From Riemerella anatipestifer (lineage in GTDB: Bacteria; Bacteroidota; Bacteroidia; Flavobacteriales; Weeksellaceae), in assembly GCF_035666175.1 (NCBI RefSeq), contig NZ_CP142016.1, positions 2,170,001-2,234,000 on the forward strand: a DNA stretch of 64,000 nt, given 5' to 3'. Of the stretch, positions 1-9,674 are shown piece after piece. How positions within the stretch are numbered: position 1 is the stretch's first letter; each line of letters starts with the position of its first letter. A program made the position numbers and the translations under genes. Below the pieces are notes generated by a model. It searched no databases, had not been told where the DNA came from, and worked only from the letters and a program-made list of their open reading frames with translations.

Positions 1-1
1 A

Positions 2-433
2 AACTTTCAAGGTACATTAGCTATAGTATCTCACGATAGATACTTTATGGATAGAGTGGTAGATCATGTTTTGGCATTTGAGGGAGATGGTAAAGTAAGA
101 GATTTTACAGGCAACTTTACGGAATATAGAACCGCTAAAGATTTAGAGCTAAAACAAAATAATAAAGAAAAAGAAAAGGTGGAAATTCCTCAGACAGAAA
201 GAAAAGAGCCTTTACCTAAGAAAAAACTATCTTTTAAAGAACAGAGAGAGCTAGAAGAAATAGAAAAACAATTGCCAAAGCTAGAGGAAGAAAGAGAGAC
301 TATACTTGCACAACTCAATGGAGAGACAGATTATGAGAAAGTGGCTAGTCTATCAGAGTTGTTAGAAAAAAACGCCAAAGAGTTAGAGAGAATGGAGATG
401 AGATGGCTAGAATTACAAGAAATATTGTCATAA
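2..433 (+). CDS. ABC-F family ATPase, C-terminal part
   Basis: The reading frame is already open at the window edge, so only the last ~143 residues are visible. It begins inside the second nucleotide-binding domain with the switch segment LAIVSHDRYFMD, whose His is typical of ABC-F (Uup/EttA-type) ATPases. A highly charged Lys/Glu-rich linker follows, then a C-terminal predicted coiled coil (about EIEKQLPKLEEERETI to the end), the arrangement seen in Uup-like members. ABC-F proteins act on the ribosome rather than in transport. The exact subfamily cannot be told without the N-terminus. Confidence 0.85.
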   Translation, partial: NFQGTLAIVSHDRYFMDRVVDHVLAFEGDGKVRDFTGNFTEYRTAKDLELKQNNKEKEKVEIPQTERKEPLPKKKLSFKEQRELEEIEKQLPKLEEERETILAQLNGETDYEKVASLSELLEKNAKELERMEMRWLELQEILS

Positions 434-490
434 GAGGTTTTTTGGTATAATTATTGCTCTTAGCATAAGAAATTAATTTAAACTATATTT

Positions 491-1060
491 ATGAAAAAAT
501 TATTTTTAGGAGCTGTGGTATTTGCAGCAGGATTGTTTGGTACAGCTAACGCACAGATTCAAGAAGGAAACTGGATGGTAGGTGGTCAGGTAGCTAAAAT
601 GAGATTTACCAATGGAGTAAATTTAAATCTGACGCCTCAAGTGGGTTACTTTGTGAAAGACAATTGGGCTGTAGGTGCACAGGTAGGTTTAGATGTTGCT
701 AGTGCAGGAGGAGGTACTGGTACTACCACTAATTGGACATTGGGTGGATTTACAAGATATTACTTCGGAAGTAATGAGATTGAAAGCTTACTTAAAAATG
801 GTAGATTCTTCGCAGAAGGTACTGTAGGTTTCGGTGGAATCAATAACAGTGCTGGAAGTACAACTAATGGTGTTAACTTAGGTGTAGGAGCTGGTTACTC
901 TTATTTTATTACTAAAAATGTAAGTTTAGATGCTTTATTAAAATTTGATACCGTAACAGGTGGTGGTAATACAGCAGGTAACGGAAACCTAGGACTTAAT
1001 GTAGGATTCCAAATTTTCTTACCAACTTCTAAAGTAAAAGCGGCTTTAAAAGATCAATAG
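491..1060 (+). CDS. Small outer-membrane beta-barrel protein
   Basis: 189 residues with a clear signal peptide (MKKLFLGAVVFAAGLFGTANA, cleavage before Q). The mature part alternates Gly/Asn-rich turns with amphipathic strands (GGQVAKMRF, VGYFVKDNWAVGAQ, WTLGGFTRYYFG, GVGAGYSYFITKNVSLDALL), the pattern of an 8-stranded OprF/OmpA-like or OmpW-like barrel. No peptidoglycan-binding OmpA domain follows, so it is a bare barrel. It stands alone between an ABC-F gene and upp and ends in its own terminator. The specific function is unknown. Confidence 0.75.
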   Translation: MKKLFLGAVVFAAGLFGTANAQIQEGNWMVGGQVAKMRFTNGVNLNLTPQVGYFVKDNWAVGAQVGLDVASAGGGTGTTTNWTLGGFTRYYFGSNEIESLLKNGRFFAEGTVGFGGINNSAGSTTNGVNLGVGAGYSYFITKNVSLDALLKFDTVTGGGNTAGNGNLGLNVGFQIFLPTSKVKAALKDQ

Positions 1061-1084
1061 TAGAATTCTAAATCTAAAAGATAG

Positions 1085-1117
1085 AGCGAGAGGATATTTA
1101 TTATCTTCTCGCTTTTC
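1085..1117 (+). terminator. Rho-independent terminator after the barrel gene
   Basis: Inverted repeat AGCGAGAGGATA / TATCTTCTCGCT with one mismatch and a 5-base loop, followed by TTTT. It closes the transcript of the outer-membrane protein gene at 491-1060. Confidence 0.75.
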
Positions 1118-1204
1118 ATATTATTGAATAAAAAATAGAGAAACTTACTAGGTCTATTGTTAAAAAATACCGAAATTTGTATCATAATAAAAGTAAGAAA
1201 TAAG

Positions 1205-1855
1205 ATGTTTACAGTATTATCAGAAGAGTTTTCATTAGTTACAGAATGGATTAACGATTTAAGAAATGTTTCCGTACAAACGGACAGAATGAAGTTTCGT
1301 CGGAATATGGAAAGAGTAGGCGAAATAGCCGCTTTTGAAATTAGTAAACATTTACCTTATAAAGAAGTAGAGATTACCACACCACTAGATAAAATTGTTT
1401 CAAGAGAAATAGAAACTCAACCTGTTATTACAACTATTTTGAGAGCGGGTGTGCCTCTGTTTCAAGGCGTGCTAAATTATTTTGATAAAGCAGATTGTGG
1501 TTTTGTAGCAGCGTATAGAAAGCACGATGCTAATGACTATTTTAGTATAAAACAAGATTATCTTACTTGTCCTAATATTGAGGGGCGACCACTTATTGTG
1601 GCAGACCCAATGCTAGCTACAGGAGCTTCGCTAATCGAAGCTATTAAAGATTTACTTACTAATGGTAATCCTTCACAAATTCATATAGTAGCCGCTATAG
1701 CGAGCAAAGAAGGCGTAGAAACTCTTCAAAAAGCATATCCAGAAGCCTATATTTGGGTAGGTGCAGTGGATGAAAAACTGACGGACAAAGGCTACATTAC
1801 TCCAGGATTAGGAGATGCTGGGGATTTAAGTTACGGAGAAAAATTACAACGATAG
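1205..1855 (+). CDS. upp: Uracil phosphoribosyltransferase
   Basis: 216 residues. Converts uracil and PRPP to UMP in pyrimidine salvage. The PRPP loop is visible as VADPMLATGAS and the C-terminal uracil-binding segment as YITPGLGDAGDLSYG, both diagnostic of UPRTase. The frame is open upstream to a TTG at 1157, but those 16 extra residues (LKNTEICIIIKVRNK) do not belong to the family and overlap the likely promoter region, so the ATG at 1205, giving MFTVLSEEFSLV, was chosen. Monocistronic, with a terminator behind it. Confidence 0.93.
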   Translation: MFTVLSEEFSLVTEWINDLRNVSVQTDRMKFRRNMERVGEIAAFEISKHLPYKEVEITTPLDKIVSREIETQPVITTILRAGVPLFQGVLNYFDKADCGFVAAYRKHDANDYFSIKQDYLTCPNIEGRPLIVADPMLATGASLIEAIKDLLTNGNPSQIHIVAAIASKEGVETLQKAYPEAYIWVGAVDEKLTDKGYITPGLGDAGDLSYGEKLQR

Positions 1856-1890
1856 GGTTGATTACAAATTTTTAAAAATCTTAACTGATA

Positions 1891-1935
1891 AAACTTCTGT
1901 GTATGAGCTTTTTTCATATGTGGAAGTTTTTTTAT
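1891..1935 (+). terminator. Terminator after upp
   Basis: AAACTTC pairs with GAAGTTT, and the stem continues inward through G-U pairs (TGTGTATGA with TCATATGTG), closed by a short T-rich loop and followed by a run of T. The next promoter box TATCTTTG (1933-1940) overlaps its T-tract. Confidence 0.7.
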
Positions 1936-1959
1936 CTTTGGGAATAATAAACTTACTTT

Positions 1960-2760
1960 ATGTACAAATTAATAGATGTAGATAACCATTTTGAAGGAAA
2001 GCTTCAAATCGCATATATCAATCAGCCAGAATCGTTTAATAGTCTTAATAAGGTTGTTTTAGAAGAGCTATTACACTTTATAAAAGCTTGTGATGCAGAT
2101 TCTAGTGTACGCTGTATTGCAATTAGCGGTAAAGGTAAGGCGTTTTGTTCTGGTCAGAATTTAAAGGAAGCTTTAGATTATAAAGCAGAAGCCAATGAAG
2201 AACGCTTTATCCAAAGGATTGTGATAGATTATTATAATCCGTTAGTGAAGGCTATTGTTTATGCTAAAAAACCAGTAATTGCATTGGTTAATGGTCCTGC
2301 AGTTGGTGCAGGAGCAATGTTGGCTCTTATTTGTGATTTTGCAGTGGCATCAGAGTCAGCGTATTTTTCCCTAGCTTTTTCTAATATAGGACTAGTGCCA
2401 GATACAGCGGGTACGTATTATTTACCTAAACTTTTAGGGCGTTCCTTAGCGAGTTATTTGGCATTTACAGGGAAGAAATTATCAGCTAAAGAGTCTTTAG
2501 AAAGAGGTTTGGTGGCAGATGTTTTTTCAGATGTTACTTTTTCGGAACAATCTTTACAAGTCCTAGAACATATTACTCATCAACCTACTGTAGCATTGGG
2601 GCTTACAAAAAAAGCCTTTAATAAATCTTATCAGAATAGTCTATCGGAGCAGTTAGATTTGGAGAGTATTCTCCAGCAAGATGCTGCAGAAACTTGGGAT
2701 TTTCAAGAGGGGATAGCCGCTTTTTTAGAAAAAAGAAAACCTCAGTATAAAGGTAAGTAA
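1960..2760 (+). CDS. Enoyl-CoA hydratase/isomerase family protein (PaaG-like)
   Basis: 266 residues with the crotonase fold. The oxyanion-hole segments AFCSGQNLKEA and NGPAVGAGAMLAL are present, followed by SNIGLVPDTAGTYYLPKLLG, which resembles PaaG (ring-1,2-epoxyphenylacetyl-CoA isomerase) and related fatty-acid hydratases. The substrate cannot be fixed from sequence; no other phenylacetate genes lie nearby, so a general acyl-CoA role is equally possible. A TATCTTTG box at 1933-1940 places a promoter about 20 bases before the start. Confidence 0.85.
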   Translation: MYKLIDVDNHFEGKLQIAYINQPESFNSLNKVVLEELLHFIKACDADSSVRCIAISGKGKAFCSGQNLKEALDYKAEANEERFIQRIVIDYYNPLVKAIVYAKKPVIALVNGPAVGAGAMLALICDFAVASESAYFSLAFSNIGLVPDTAGTYYLPKLLGRSLASYLAFTGKKLSAKESLERGLVADVFSDVTFSEQSLQVLEHITHQPTVALGLTKKAFNKSYQNSLSEQLDLESILQQDAAETWDFQEGIAAFLEKRKPQYKGK

Positions 2761-2795
2761 GCATTAAAATTTTTCAATTCATCTTTTATAAGTAT

Positions 2796-3656
2796 ATGGT
2801 ATTATCTATGACAGGCTTTGGGAGAGCCGAAGGTACTTTTGAGAATAAAAAAATAAGTATAGATATTAAATCTGTTAATAGTAAAGGGTTAGATATTAGT
2901 CTTAGAATGCCCTCGATATATAGAGGAAAAGAATTTCTGATTAAAAAGATAATTTCGGAAACCATTTTGAGAGGGAAGGTTGATTGTTGCATTAGTATAG
3001 AAAGCTTGGTTCAAGAGAGCCAATTGGTACTAAATAAAGAGATAATTCAAAATTATATTACTCAATTTAAAGAGATTGTTTCAGAAGATACGCCAGACTT
3101 TGAACTTCTAAAAATGGTGATGAGGTTGCCTGATGCTACAACTTACAATACGGAGGAAATTTCGGATGAAGAATGGGTTTTTATAGAACAATTGTTGTTA
3201 GAAGCCATCAATAACTTTACAGAATTTAGAAAAACCGAAGGACAGTCTTTGCAAGAAGAATTACAAAAAAATATTACCAATATTGGTCTGAATTTAGAAA
3301 AAGTAACACCATTTGAGGCAGAACGATTGGTTGGTATTAAAGAAAAATATCAGAAAGCGTTGCAAGATTTTGAGAATGTAGACGAGACTAGATTCTACCA
3401 AGAGATGGCTTATTATACCGAAAAGTTAGATGTTTCAGAAGAAAAAGTAAGGTTGGCTCAGCATCTTAAATACTATCAAGATACGATGCTTCAAGATGAA
3501 TTTAATGGTAAGAAATTAGGTTTTATAGCCCAGGAGATAGGGCGAGAAATCAATACATTAGGTTCTAAAGCTAACCACGCAGAAATTCAGAAATTGGTAG
3601 TATTGATGAAAGACGATTTGGAAAAAATTAAAGAGCAAACGCTTAATGTATTGTAA
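2796..3656 (+). CDS. YicC/YloC family endoribonuclease
   Basis: 286 residues, full length for the family. The conserved start MVLSMTGFGRAEG and the C-terminal block FIAQEIGREINTLGSKAN (DUF1732) identify it. YicC/YloC proteins are endoribonucleases acting in RNA turnover. It is followed after 22 bases by gmk, a neighbourhood common in bacteria, so the two are probably co-transcribed. Confidence 0.92.
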   Translation: MVLSMTGFGRAEGTFENKKISIDIKSVNSKGLDISLRMPSIYRGKEFLIKKIISETILRGKVDCCISIESLVQESQLVLNKEIIQNYITQFKEIVSEDTPDFELLKMVMRLPDATTYNTEEISDEEWVFIEQLLLEAINNFTEFRKTEGQSLQEELQKNITNIGLNLEKVTPFEAERLVGIKEKYQKALQDFENVDETRFYQEMAYYTEKLDVSEEKVRLAQHLKYYQDTMLQDEFNGKKLGFIAQEIGREINTLGSKANHAEIQKLVVLMKDDLEKIKEQTLNVL

Positions 3657-3678
3657 ACGATAATAAAAAGGTAAAACA

Positions 3679-4239
3679 TTGGATAAAGTTATTATATTTT
3701 CGGCACCATCGGGGAGTGGTAAAACCACATTGGTAAAGTATTGTTTAGAGAAATTTTCCAATTTGGAGTTTTCTATATCTGCTACGACAAGACAGCCGAG
3801 AGGTGCAGAGCAAGATGGTAAAGATTATCATTTTTTAAGTTTAGAAAAGTTTAAACAACTGATTTCAGAAGAGGCTTTTGTGGAGTACGAAGAAGTCTAT
3901 ACGGATAAATTTTATGGCACATTAAAATCGGAAGTAGAGCGTATTTGGAAATCGGGCAAAACAGTTATTTTTGATGTAGATGTAGTGGGAGGTGTTAATC
4001 TTAAAAATATTTTTGGAGAAAAAGCTCTTTCTATATTCATTGCACCGCCAAGTATTGAGGAGCTAAAAAACAGACTTATTTCTAGAGGAACTGATGATGA
4101 GGCAACTATTAAAATCAGAGTAGATAAAGCTGCGGAAGAACTTTCTTATCAAGATAAATTTGACAAAATTATCATTAACGATGATTTATCCGTAGCTCAG
4201 AAAGAAGTAGAACAAGTGATTCATCAATTTTTAAACTAA
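3679..4239 (+). CDS. gmk: Guanylate kinase
   Basis: 186 residues; phosphorylates GMP to GDP. The P-loop SAPSGSGKTT starts at residue 8, and the GMP-binding segment ISATTRQPRGAEQDGKDYHF follows. The reading starts at a TTG (3679); no ATG in frame would preserve the P-loop strand, so TTG is likely genuine. The stop codon overlaps the start of the next gene by one base (TAATG), implying translational coupling. Confidence 0.95.
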   Translation: MDKVIIFSAPSGSGKTTLVKYCLEKFSNLEFSISATTRQPRGAEQDGKDYHFLSLEKFKQLISEEAFVEYEEVYTDKFYGTLKSEVERIWKSGKTVIFDVDVVGGVNLKNIFGEKALSIFIAPPSIEELKNRLISRGTDDEATIKIRVDKAAEELSYQDKFDKIIINDDLSVAQKEVEQVIHQFLN

Positions 4240-4688
4240 TGGAAGAAAATAAAAAAAATACCAAGACTAATCTACCAGTTCCAGATTTTTTTAAATATCA
4301 AGAGTTTCAGATGCCAGCAGACGACCGTTTAGAAGAAGAAATATTGAGGCTGAAACAGGAAAAACAAATCCCAATATTAGCTCATAGTTTATACGGGGTA
4401 GTATTTTTAAAAAAAGTATCAGACGCTTCGGGCAATCTTTTAGAAATAGCAAAAAAAATAGAAGAAAGAAAATGGACAAAAGTTCTATTTTCAGGGACGA
4501 TGTTCCAAGCAGGGGTTCTTAAAGGTCTATTCCCAAATACTACTTTTTGGATTCCTAAGGAAGTGAGTAAAGATACTTCGGAAGAAGATTTTTATGATAT
4601 TCTAAGAGAGGTTTACCTTAGTCTTAAGTATGAATATCCAATTGTGGAATTAGAAGACGATTCTCTTTTGGTAGATTATCAAAAATAA
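4239..4688 (+). CDS. Unrecognised protein resembling a degenerate N-terminal domain of quinolinate synthase (NadA)
   Basis: 149 residues, coupled to gmk (1-base overlap) and 8 bases before folB. I do not recognise it as a known annotated family. By eye the stretch from EEILRLKQEKQIPILAH through KVLFSGTMFQAGVLKGLFPN follows the start of NadA: helix, then (V/I)xxAH, then an aspartate/glycine-containing helix, then VxFxGxxFxxxxxKxLxP. However, there is not a single cysteine, so the [4Fe-4S] site of NadA is absent, and the protein is less than half of NadA length. It cannot be a working quinolinate synthase; a repurposed or relict domain is my inference. Confidence 0.55.
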   Translation: MEENKKNTKTNLPVPDFFKYQEFQMPADDRLEEEILRLKQEKQIPILAHSLYGVVFLKKVSDASGNLLEIAKKIEERKWTKVLFSGTMFQAGVLKGLFPNTTFWIPKEVSKDTSEEDFYDILREVYLSLKYEYPIVELEDDSLLVDYQK

Positions 4689-4696
4689 AATATTTT

Positions 4697-5059
4697 ATGA
4701 GGTCAAAAATTATTTTAGAGGATATTAAAATCTATGCCTACCATGGGGTCTTGCCAGAAGAAAATATTGTAGGTACTTACTACTTAGTTAATTTGGAGTG
4801 TGATGTGGATTTATGGAGTGCGGCTCAAACAGATAATTTGGAAGATACCATCAGCTATGCGGAGCTTAATGATATAGTACATCAGGAGATGAATGTTAAC
4901 TCCAAATTGTTGGAGCATGTGGCAGGACGAATTATTAAAACTATTTTGGCTAAATATCCTCAGATTACGCATATTAAGGTTAAAATTACCAAGCAAGCAC
5001 CACCTATGAGAGGAGAAGTTCAAGGGGCTAGTGTGGTATTAGAGAAAGATAATAAATAA
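4697..5059 (+). CDS. folB: Dihydroneopterin aldolase
   Basis: 120 residues, the usual length. Folate pathway enzyme that cleaves 7,8-dihydroneopterin to 6-hydroxymethyl-dihydropterin. The opening IILEDIKIYAYHGVLPEE carries the conserved Tyr-His-Gly-Val-x-x-Glu-Glu, and the catalytic lysine region reads KITKQAPPMRGEVQGASV. Last gene of the YicC-gmk-unknown-folB cluster. Confidence 0.92.
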   Translation: MRSKIILEDIKIYAYHGVLPEENIVGTYYLVNLECDVDLWSAAQTDNLEDTISYAELNDIVHQEMNVNSKLLEHVAGRIIKTILAKYPQITHIKVKITKQAPPMRGEVQGASVVLEKDNK

Positions 5060-5115
5060 TAAAGTTCTTTAAATCATAGGATTAAAATACTTTGTTTGAA
5101 AAACTCCATAAAATT

Positions 5116-5146
5116 TTGAACATATAATATAATTAAGTTATTTTTG
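5116..5146 (+). promoter_or_regulatory. gcvH promoter
   Basis: TTG at 5116-5118, a 20-base spacer, then TATTTTTG at 5139-5146: a near-ideal Bacteroidetes sigma-70 promoter (TTG-N17-23-TAnnTTTG). It argues that translation of gcvH starts at the ATG at 5168 and not at the in-frame TTG at 5144, which lies inside the -7 box. Confidence 0.75.
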
Positions 5147-5167
5147 AAGAAAAATAAAATATACAAA

Positions 5168-5545
5168 ATGAATACACCAGCAGAACTAAAGTACACTAAA
5201 GACCACGAATGGGTAAAAATTGAAGGTAACATAGCTACAGTCGGCATTACAGATTTTGCACAGTCTGAGCTAGGGGATATTGTTTTCGTAGATGTAGATA
5301 CTGTAGATGAAACTTTGAATTCAGGTGAGGTCTTCGGTAGCGTAGAAGCGGTTAAAACTGTTTCAGACCTTTACTTACCATTAGCAGGAAAAGTAGTGGA
5401 GTTCAACGAAGCGTTAGAAGATGAGCCAGAATTGGTAAACACAGACCCTTACGGAAAAGGTTGGATTATAAAACTAGAAATTGCAGAAGGCGTAGACCAA
5501 TCAGAATTATTATCTTCTGAACAATATCAAGAAGTCATTGGTTAA
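5168..5545 (+). CDS. gcvH: Glycine cleavage system H protein
   Basis: 125 residues from the chosen ATG. Carries the lipoyl arm that shuttles the methylamine group between the P, T and L proteins. The lipoylation site lies in [15 protein letters not shown] with Lys63 as the attachment residue, and the start [14 protein letters not shown] is typical. The upstream TTG extension (KKNKIYK) is rejected because it overlaps the promoter. The end overlaps the start of the VanZ-like gene by 8 bases. Confidence 0.95.
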   Translation: MNTPAELKYTKDHEWVKIEGNIATVGITDFAQSELGDIVFVDVDTVDETLNSGEVFGSVEAVKTVSDLYLPLAGKVVEFNEALEDEPELVNTDPYGKGWIIKLEIAEGVDQSELLSSEQYQEVIG

Positions 5546-5894
5546 AAAATACCACCATATTATAAAAATAGTAATGCCCATTTATTGGGCATTACTTACT
5601 TATGTTCTTCTCAAACCTGTTGGAGAGCATAAAGACTATTGGTTCCTATTTCAAGGGATAGATAAAGTAGTTCATTTTAGTATATTTTTCGTGTTAGGCT
5701 TTCTATTTCGTTGGGCATATCCCAAAGCTAGTGTTTATGCCTACTATTTTATCCTTGTTGCTTACGCTATTCTTACAGAAATTTTTCAGCAAGTTATGGC
5801 ACTTGGGCGTTCTGCTGAGTGGCTAGACCTTTTAGCAGATACTATAGGCTTGGTGCTAGCTTATTATATATATACTAAAGCTACAAGAAAGTAA
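5538..5894 (+). CDS. VanZ-like membrane protein
   Basis: 118 residues with about four hydrophobic segments. The family signature is visible: [16 protein letters not shown], then [26 protein letters not shown], which carries the conserved E-x-x-Q and D-x-x-x-D-x-x-G of VanZ-like proteins. The start is a TTG overlapping the end of gcvH. VanZ-like proteins are inner-membrane proteins of poorly defined role. Confidence 0.82.
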   Translation: MVKKYHHIIKIVMPIYWALLTYVLLKPVGEHKDYWFLFQGIDKVVHFSIFFVLGFLFRWAYPKASVYAYYFILVAYAILTEIFQQVMALGRSAEWLDLLADTIGLVLAYYIYTKATRK

Positions 5895-5925
5895 AATTTT
5901 AAAATAATAAATAGAGAAATTCTTT

Positions 5926-5957
5926 AAGCTCGGTGAGGTGGTCATCGGGCTTTTTTT
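5926..5957 (+). terminator. Terminator of the gcvH operon
   Basis: AAGCTCGGTGA pairs with TCATCGGGCTT (two G-U pairs) around a short loop and runs into seven T. Confidence 0.75.
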
Positions 5958-6066
5958 GAACGTTAAAATAAAAAACAAAACGACATATTTTGACGATATA
6001 AAGTAGTAATATTGCAGATATATAGGATTTTAGCCTGCGTATATAGGTCTGTTTAATAATAAATAT

Positions 6067-6316
6067 TATCTTTGTGCAAACATAAGATAATTATGAAAAG
6101 ATAATAATTAAAACGACATATAGAGCATAAGATGCTTACCATTATTTCATTCGGTTAAATCTGGTACATTTAAACAAAGAGATGAAGTATAATGGGCAAA
6201 GGCATGGTTGCTCCCTTTCACAGGGACGCAGGCTGTTTTTTCCTATTTTCATCTCAGGTTTACCAGAACCCAACCGAATAATATGGACAAAAGCAAGTGC
6301 TGTGTCCTTTTTGTTT
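6067..6316 (+). ncRNA. Candidate structured small RNA (promoter, long rod-like fold, terminator), family unknown
   Basis: No good ORF lies in 5958-6350. A TATCTTTG box at 6067-6074 suggests transcription from about 6081, although no clear -33 TTG is present. The following ~200 bases form nested complementary blocks: ATTCGGTT with AACCGAAT, TCTGGTA with TACCAGA, GAGATGAA with TTCATCTC, AATGGG with CCTATT, and an apical TCCCT-TTCAC-AGGGA hairpin. Right after comes GGACA...TGTCC followed by T5, a terminator (about 6285-6312). This looks like a self-contained RNA of about 235 nt. It could be a 6S-like RNA or a riboswitch/attenuator for a lost downstream gene; I could not match it to a family. Confidence 0.5.
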
Positions 6317-6350
6317 TCATCAAAACCAATAAAAAAATAAGATTATGGCA

Positions 6351-7330
6351 ACTCGTTGTGCATTTTAAATAATACTGATTTTTAGATGATTTAATTTTCT
6401 TTGGAAGATAAATTTATTGATATATTGAATAACCGTTGCGGCGGTTATTTTACTGATTATCCTTGTTTTAAAGCCTTCAAAAGTTTTAGCATAGTTTCTT
6501 TTAATCATAAATTGGTCGCAAAGTTGAGAGAAAAATGTCTCAATTCGTTTTCGCTTTTTCTTGTACAATGAAAATTGAGGAATATAATCTTTCTGATTAC
6601 TTCTCATTGGTGTATCTAATTTAATATTAGCATAGTTAAATAAATCTATTTGAACTTTTGCTGATAAATAGCCTCTATCTCCAATTAAAGTACAGTTTCG
6701 CATTTGCTCACCACTATCTTTTAAATAGTGGATGTCGTGAACGGATGCAGGGCTTATATCAAAATTCTTAATCACACCATTTAAAGAACATACTGCGTGT
6801 AGTTTATAGCCATAGAAATATAATTTCTGTGAAGCACAATAACCATATGTTGGTGAAGAATAGGATTGCTCTTTACAAATTTTTGAACGAGTAGAACGAG
6901 CGTTTTCACAAACTTTCATTGGCATGCTATCAACGATAAAAATATCTTCAAACTCATTGAACTCCATCGAAATACGCTGTCTAATTTGCTCTGTTTGTAG
7001 GGATAGTCTTCGTTTTCGCTTATTGTAAACACTTCTTTCAATTTTGTTTATCAGAGAGTTTGGCAATTTTCTAAATAACTGTAATTCGCTATCAATACTC
7101 AAGTATTCAGCAGTAATATTAAGACTTATGACTTCTAAATCGCTCATTTTAGGTGTTCTTCTCTGATAACTAATCAGTTGATTTTCTGAAAAAAGTCCTA
7201 AAACTTCCAAAATTCTTTCATATATTTGCTCTAAGTTGTTCATTTATATCGTTTTATAGCAAAAACAATATACTTATTTTCAGTCTAATAAACAACTCTT
7301 GTTTTTTTCATTTCATAATGCACAACGGGT
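6351..7330 (-). mobile_element. IS982-family element, copy 1 (980 bp)
   Basis: Ends ACTCGTTGTGCATTTTAAAT (left, transposase 3' side) and, inverted, ACCCGTTGTGCATTATGAAA (right). Exactly 980 bp like the five other copies. The flanks (TTATGGCA left, TAGTTTTA right) are not a direct repeat, so this copy lacks a target-site duplication, which suggests later recombination or deletion. It sits directly after an ATG-GCA at 6345, between the candidate small RNA and the rRNA operon. Confidence 0.93.
6365..7243 (-). CDS. IS982-family transposase (copy 1)
   Basis: 292 residues, full length for IS982. The DDE triad is intact: Asp105 in FIVDSMPMK, Asp189 in LIGDRGYLS and Glu235 in KKRKRIETFF. Compared with other copies it has Leu4 and Ser177. 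Nothing suggests inactivation. Confidence 0.95.
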   Translation of the reverse strand: MNNLEQIYERILEVLGLFSENQLISYQRRTPKMSDLEVISLNITAEYLSIDSELQLFRKLPNSLINKIERSVYNKRKRRLSLQTEQIRQRISMEFNEFEDIFIVDSMPMKVCENARSTRSKICKEQSYSSPTYGYCASQKLYFYGYKLHAVCSLNGVIKNFDISPASVHDIHYLKDSGEQMRNCTLIGDRGYLSAKVQIDLFNYANIKLDTPMRSNQKDYIPQFSLYKKKRKRIETFFSQLCDQFMIKRNYAKTFEGFKTRIISKITAATVIQYINKFIFQRKLNHLKISII

Positions 7331-7460
7331 TAGTTTTAGACATAATCTAAAAATTGTCACATATTATAAGGTAGAATATATATCTAGATTATGTTCAATT
7401 TTTTTTCATTTTGCAAATCAGTCGATTATATATGATGGATAAAAAAATGTTATAAAACAT

Positions 7461-7492
7461 TTGGAGTTAATGACAAAGAATTTATATTTTTG
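7461..7492 (+). promoter_or_regulatory. rRNA operon promoter P1
   Basis: TTG at 7461-7463, 21-base spacer, TATTTTTG at 7485-7492. The 130 bases between IS copy 1 and this promoter hold no recognisable feature. Confidence 0.75.
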
Positions 7493-7631
7493 CAGCCTCG
7501 ATATGAGAGAGTAGGAGTGGATTGATTAGTTTAAATGCTTAGTAGTAATAAGCCTTAAGAATAAGGAGGAGTATTGCGAGGGGGTGTTTATCGGTGTTGA
7601 GAAAAAATATTTAAAATTTTTTCAAAAACAT

Positions 7632-7662
7632 TTGGTCAATTAAAAAAAACTTTTTACTTTTG
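7632..7662 (+). promoter_or_regulatory. rRNA operon promoter P2
   Basis: TTG at 7632-7634, 20-base spacer, TACTTTTG at 7655-7662, followed by GCGCTCGC. With P1 it forms the tandem promoter arrangement usual for rRNA operons. The leader from about 7670 to 7796 follows. Confidence 0.78.
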
Positions 7663-7796
7663 CGCTCGCAAATCGGAACTGAGAAAATCGGTGAGAGATT
7701 TAGCGAGAAGAATAGAGGACATTGAAAGATACTATAACAACCAAGTAAGGAAAAAACCAAAGCGTAACAAAACTTTGAGTGAGACGGGAAAAACAT

Positions 7797-9313
<1,517 letters not shown>

Positions 9314-9510
9314 TAGAGACTCATTTGGAGTATAAACAAAAATAAGAGAGCTTACTTAAAGTAGCTTTGGTTTTTTTACTGGTTGGTATATAAAGAAATA
9401 ACCCCTAAGATTAGTATCAGGGATAAGAAAGAGATTAGAAACTAGAAGTTGGAAGTTAGAAAAAGGATGCAAGTCTAAATTCTAACAATCTAAACTCTGA
9501 CATCTAAGAC

Positions 9511-9584
9511 AGTCTCGTAGCTCAGCTGGTTAGAGCGCTACACTGATAATGTAGAGGTCGGCAGTTCGAGCCTGCCCGAGACTA
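9511..9584 (+). tRNA. tRNA-Ile (GAT anticodon)
   Basis: Cloverleaf in the 16S-23S spacer: acceptor AGTCTCG/CGAGACT, D-arm GCTCAGCTGGTTAGAGC, anticodon loop CTGATAA, T-arm GGCAG-TTCGAGC-CTGCC. CCA is not encoded. Confidence 0.96.
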
Positions 9585-9600
9585 CTAATTATAAAAAGAG

Positions 9601-9674
9601 GGGGAATTAGCTCAGCTGGCTAGAGCGCCTGCCTTGCACGCAGGAGGTCAAGGGTTCGACTCCCTTATTCTCCA
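9601..9674 (+). tRNA. tRNA-Ala (TGC anticodon)
   Basis: Acceptor GGGGAAT/ATTCTCC (one G-U), D-arm GCTCAGCTGGCTAGAGC, anticodon loop CTTGCAC, T-arm AAGGG-TTCGACT-CCCTT. The Ile-Ala pair in the spacer is the standard arrangement. Confidence 0.96.

Noticed and set aside
1157-1204. Longer start of upp (16 extra residues)
   Set aside because: The extension is not conserved in the family and overlaps the promoter region.
6150-6275. c-di-GMP-I, TPP, cobalamin or SAM riboswitch in the leader before IS copy 1
   Set aside because: Only short matches such as GGGCAAA and GGGACGCA recall c-di-GMP-I; the conserved core and tetraloop-receptor are missing, and the other families' core motifs are absent.
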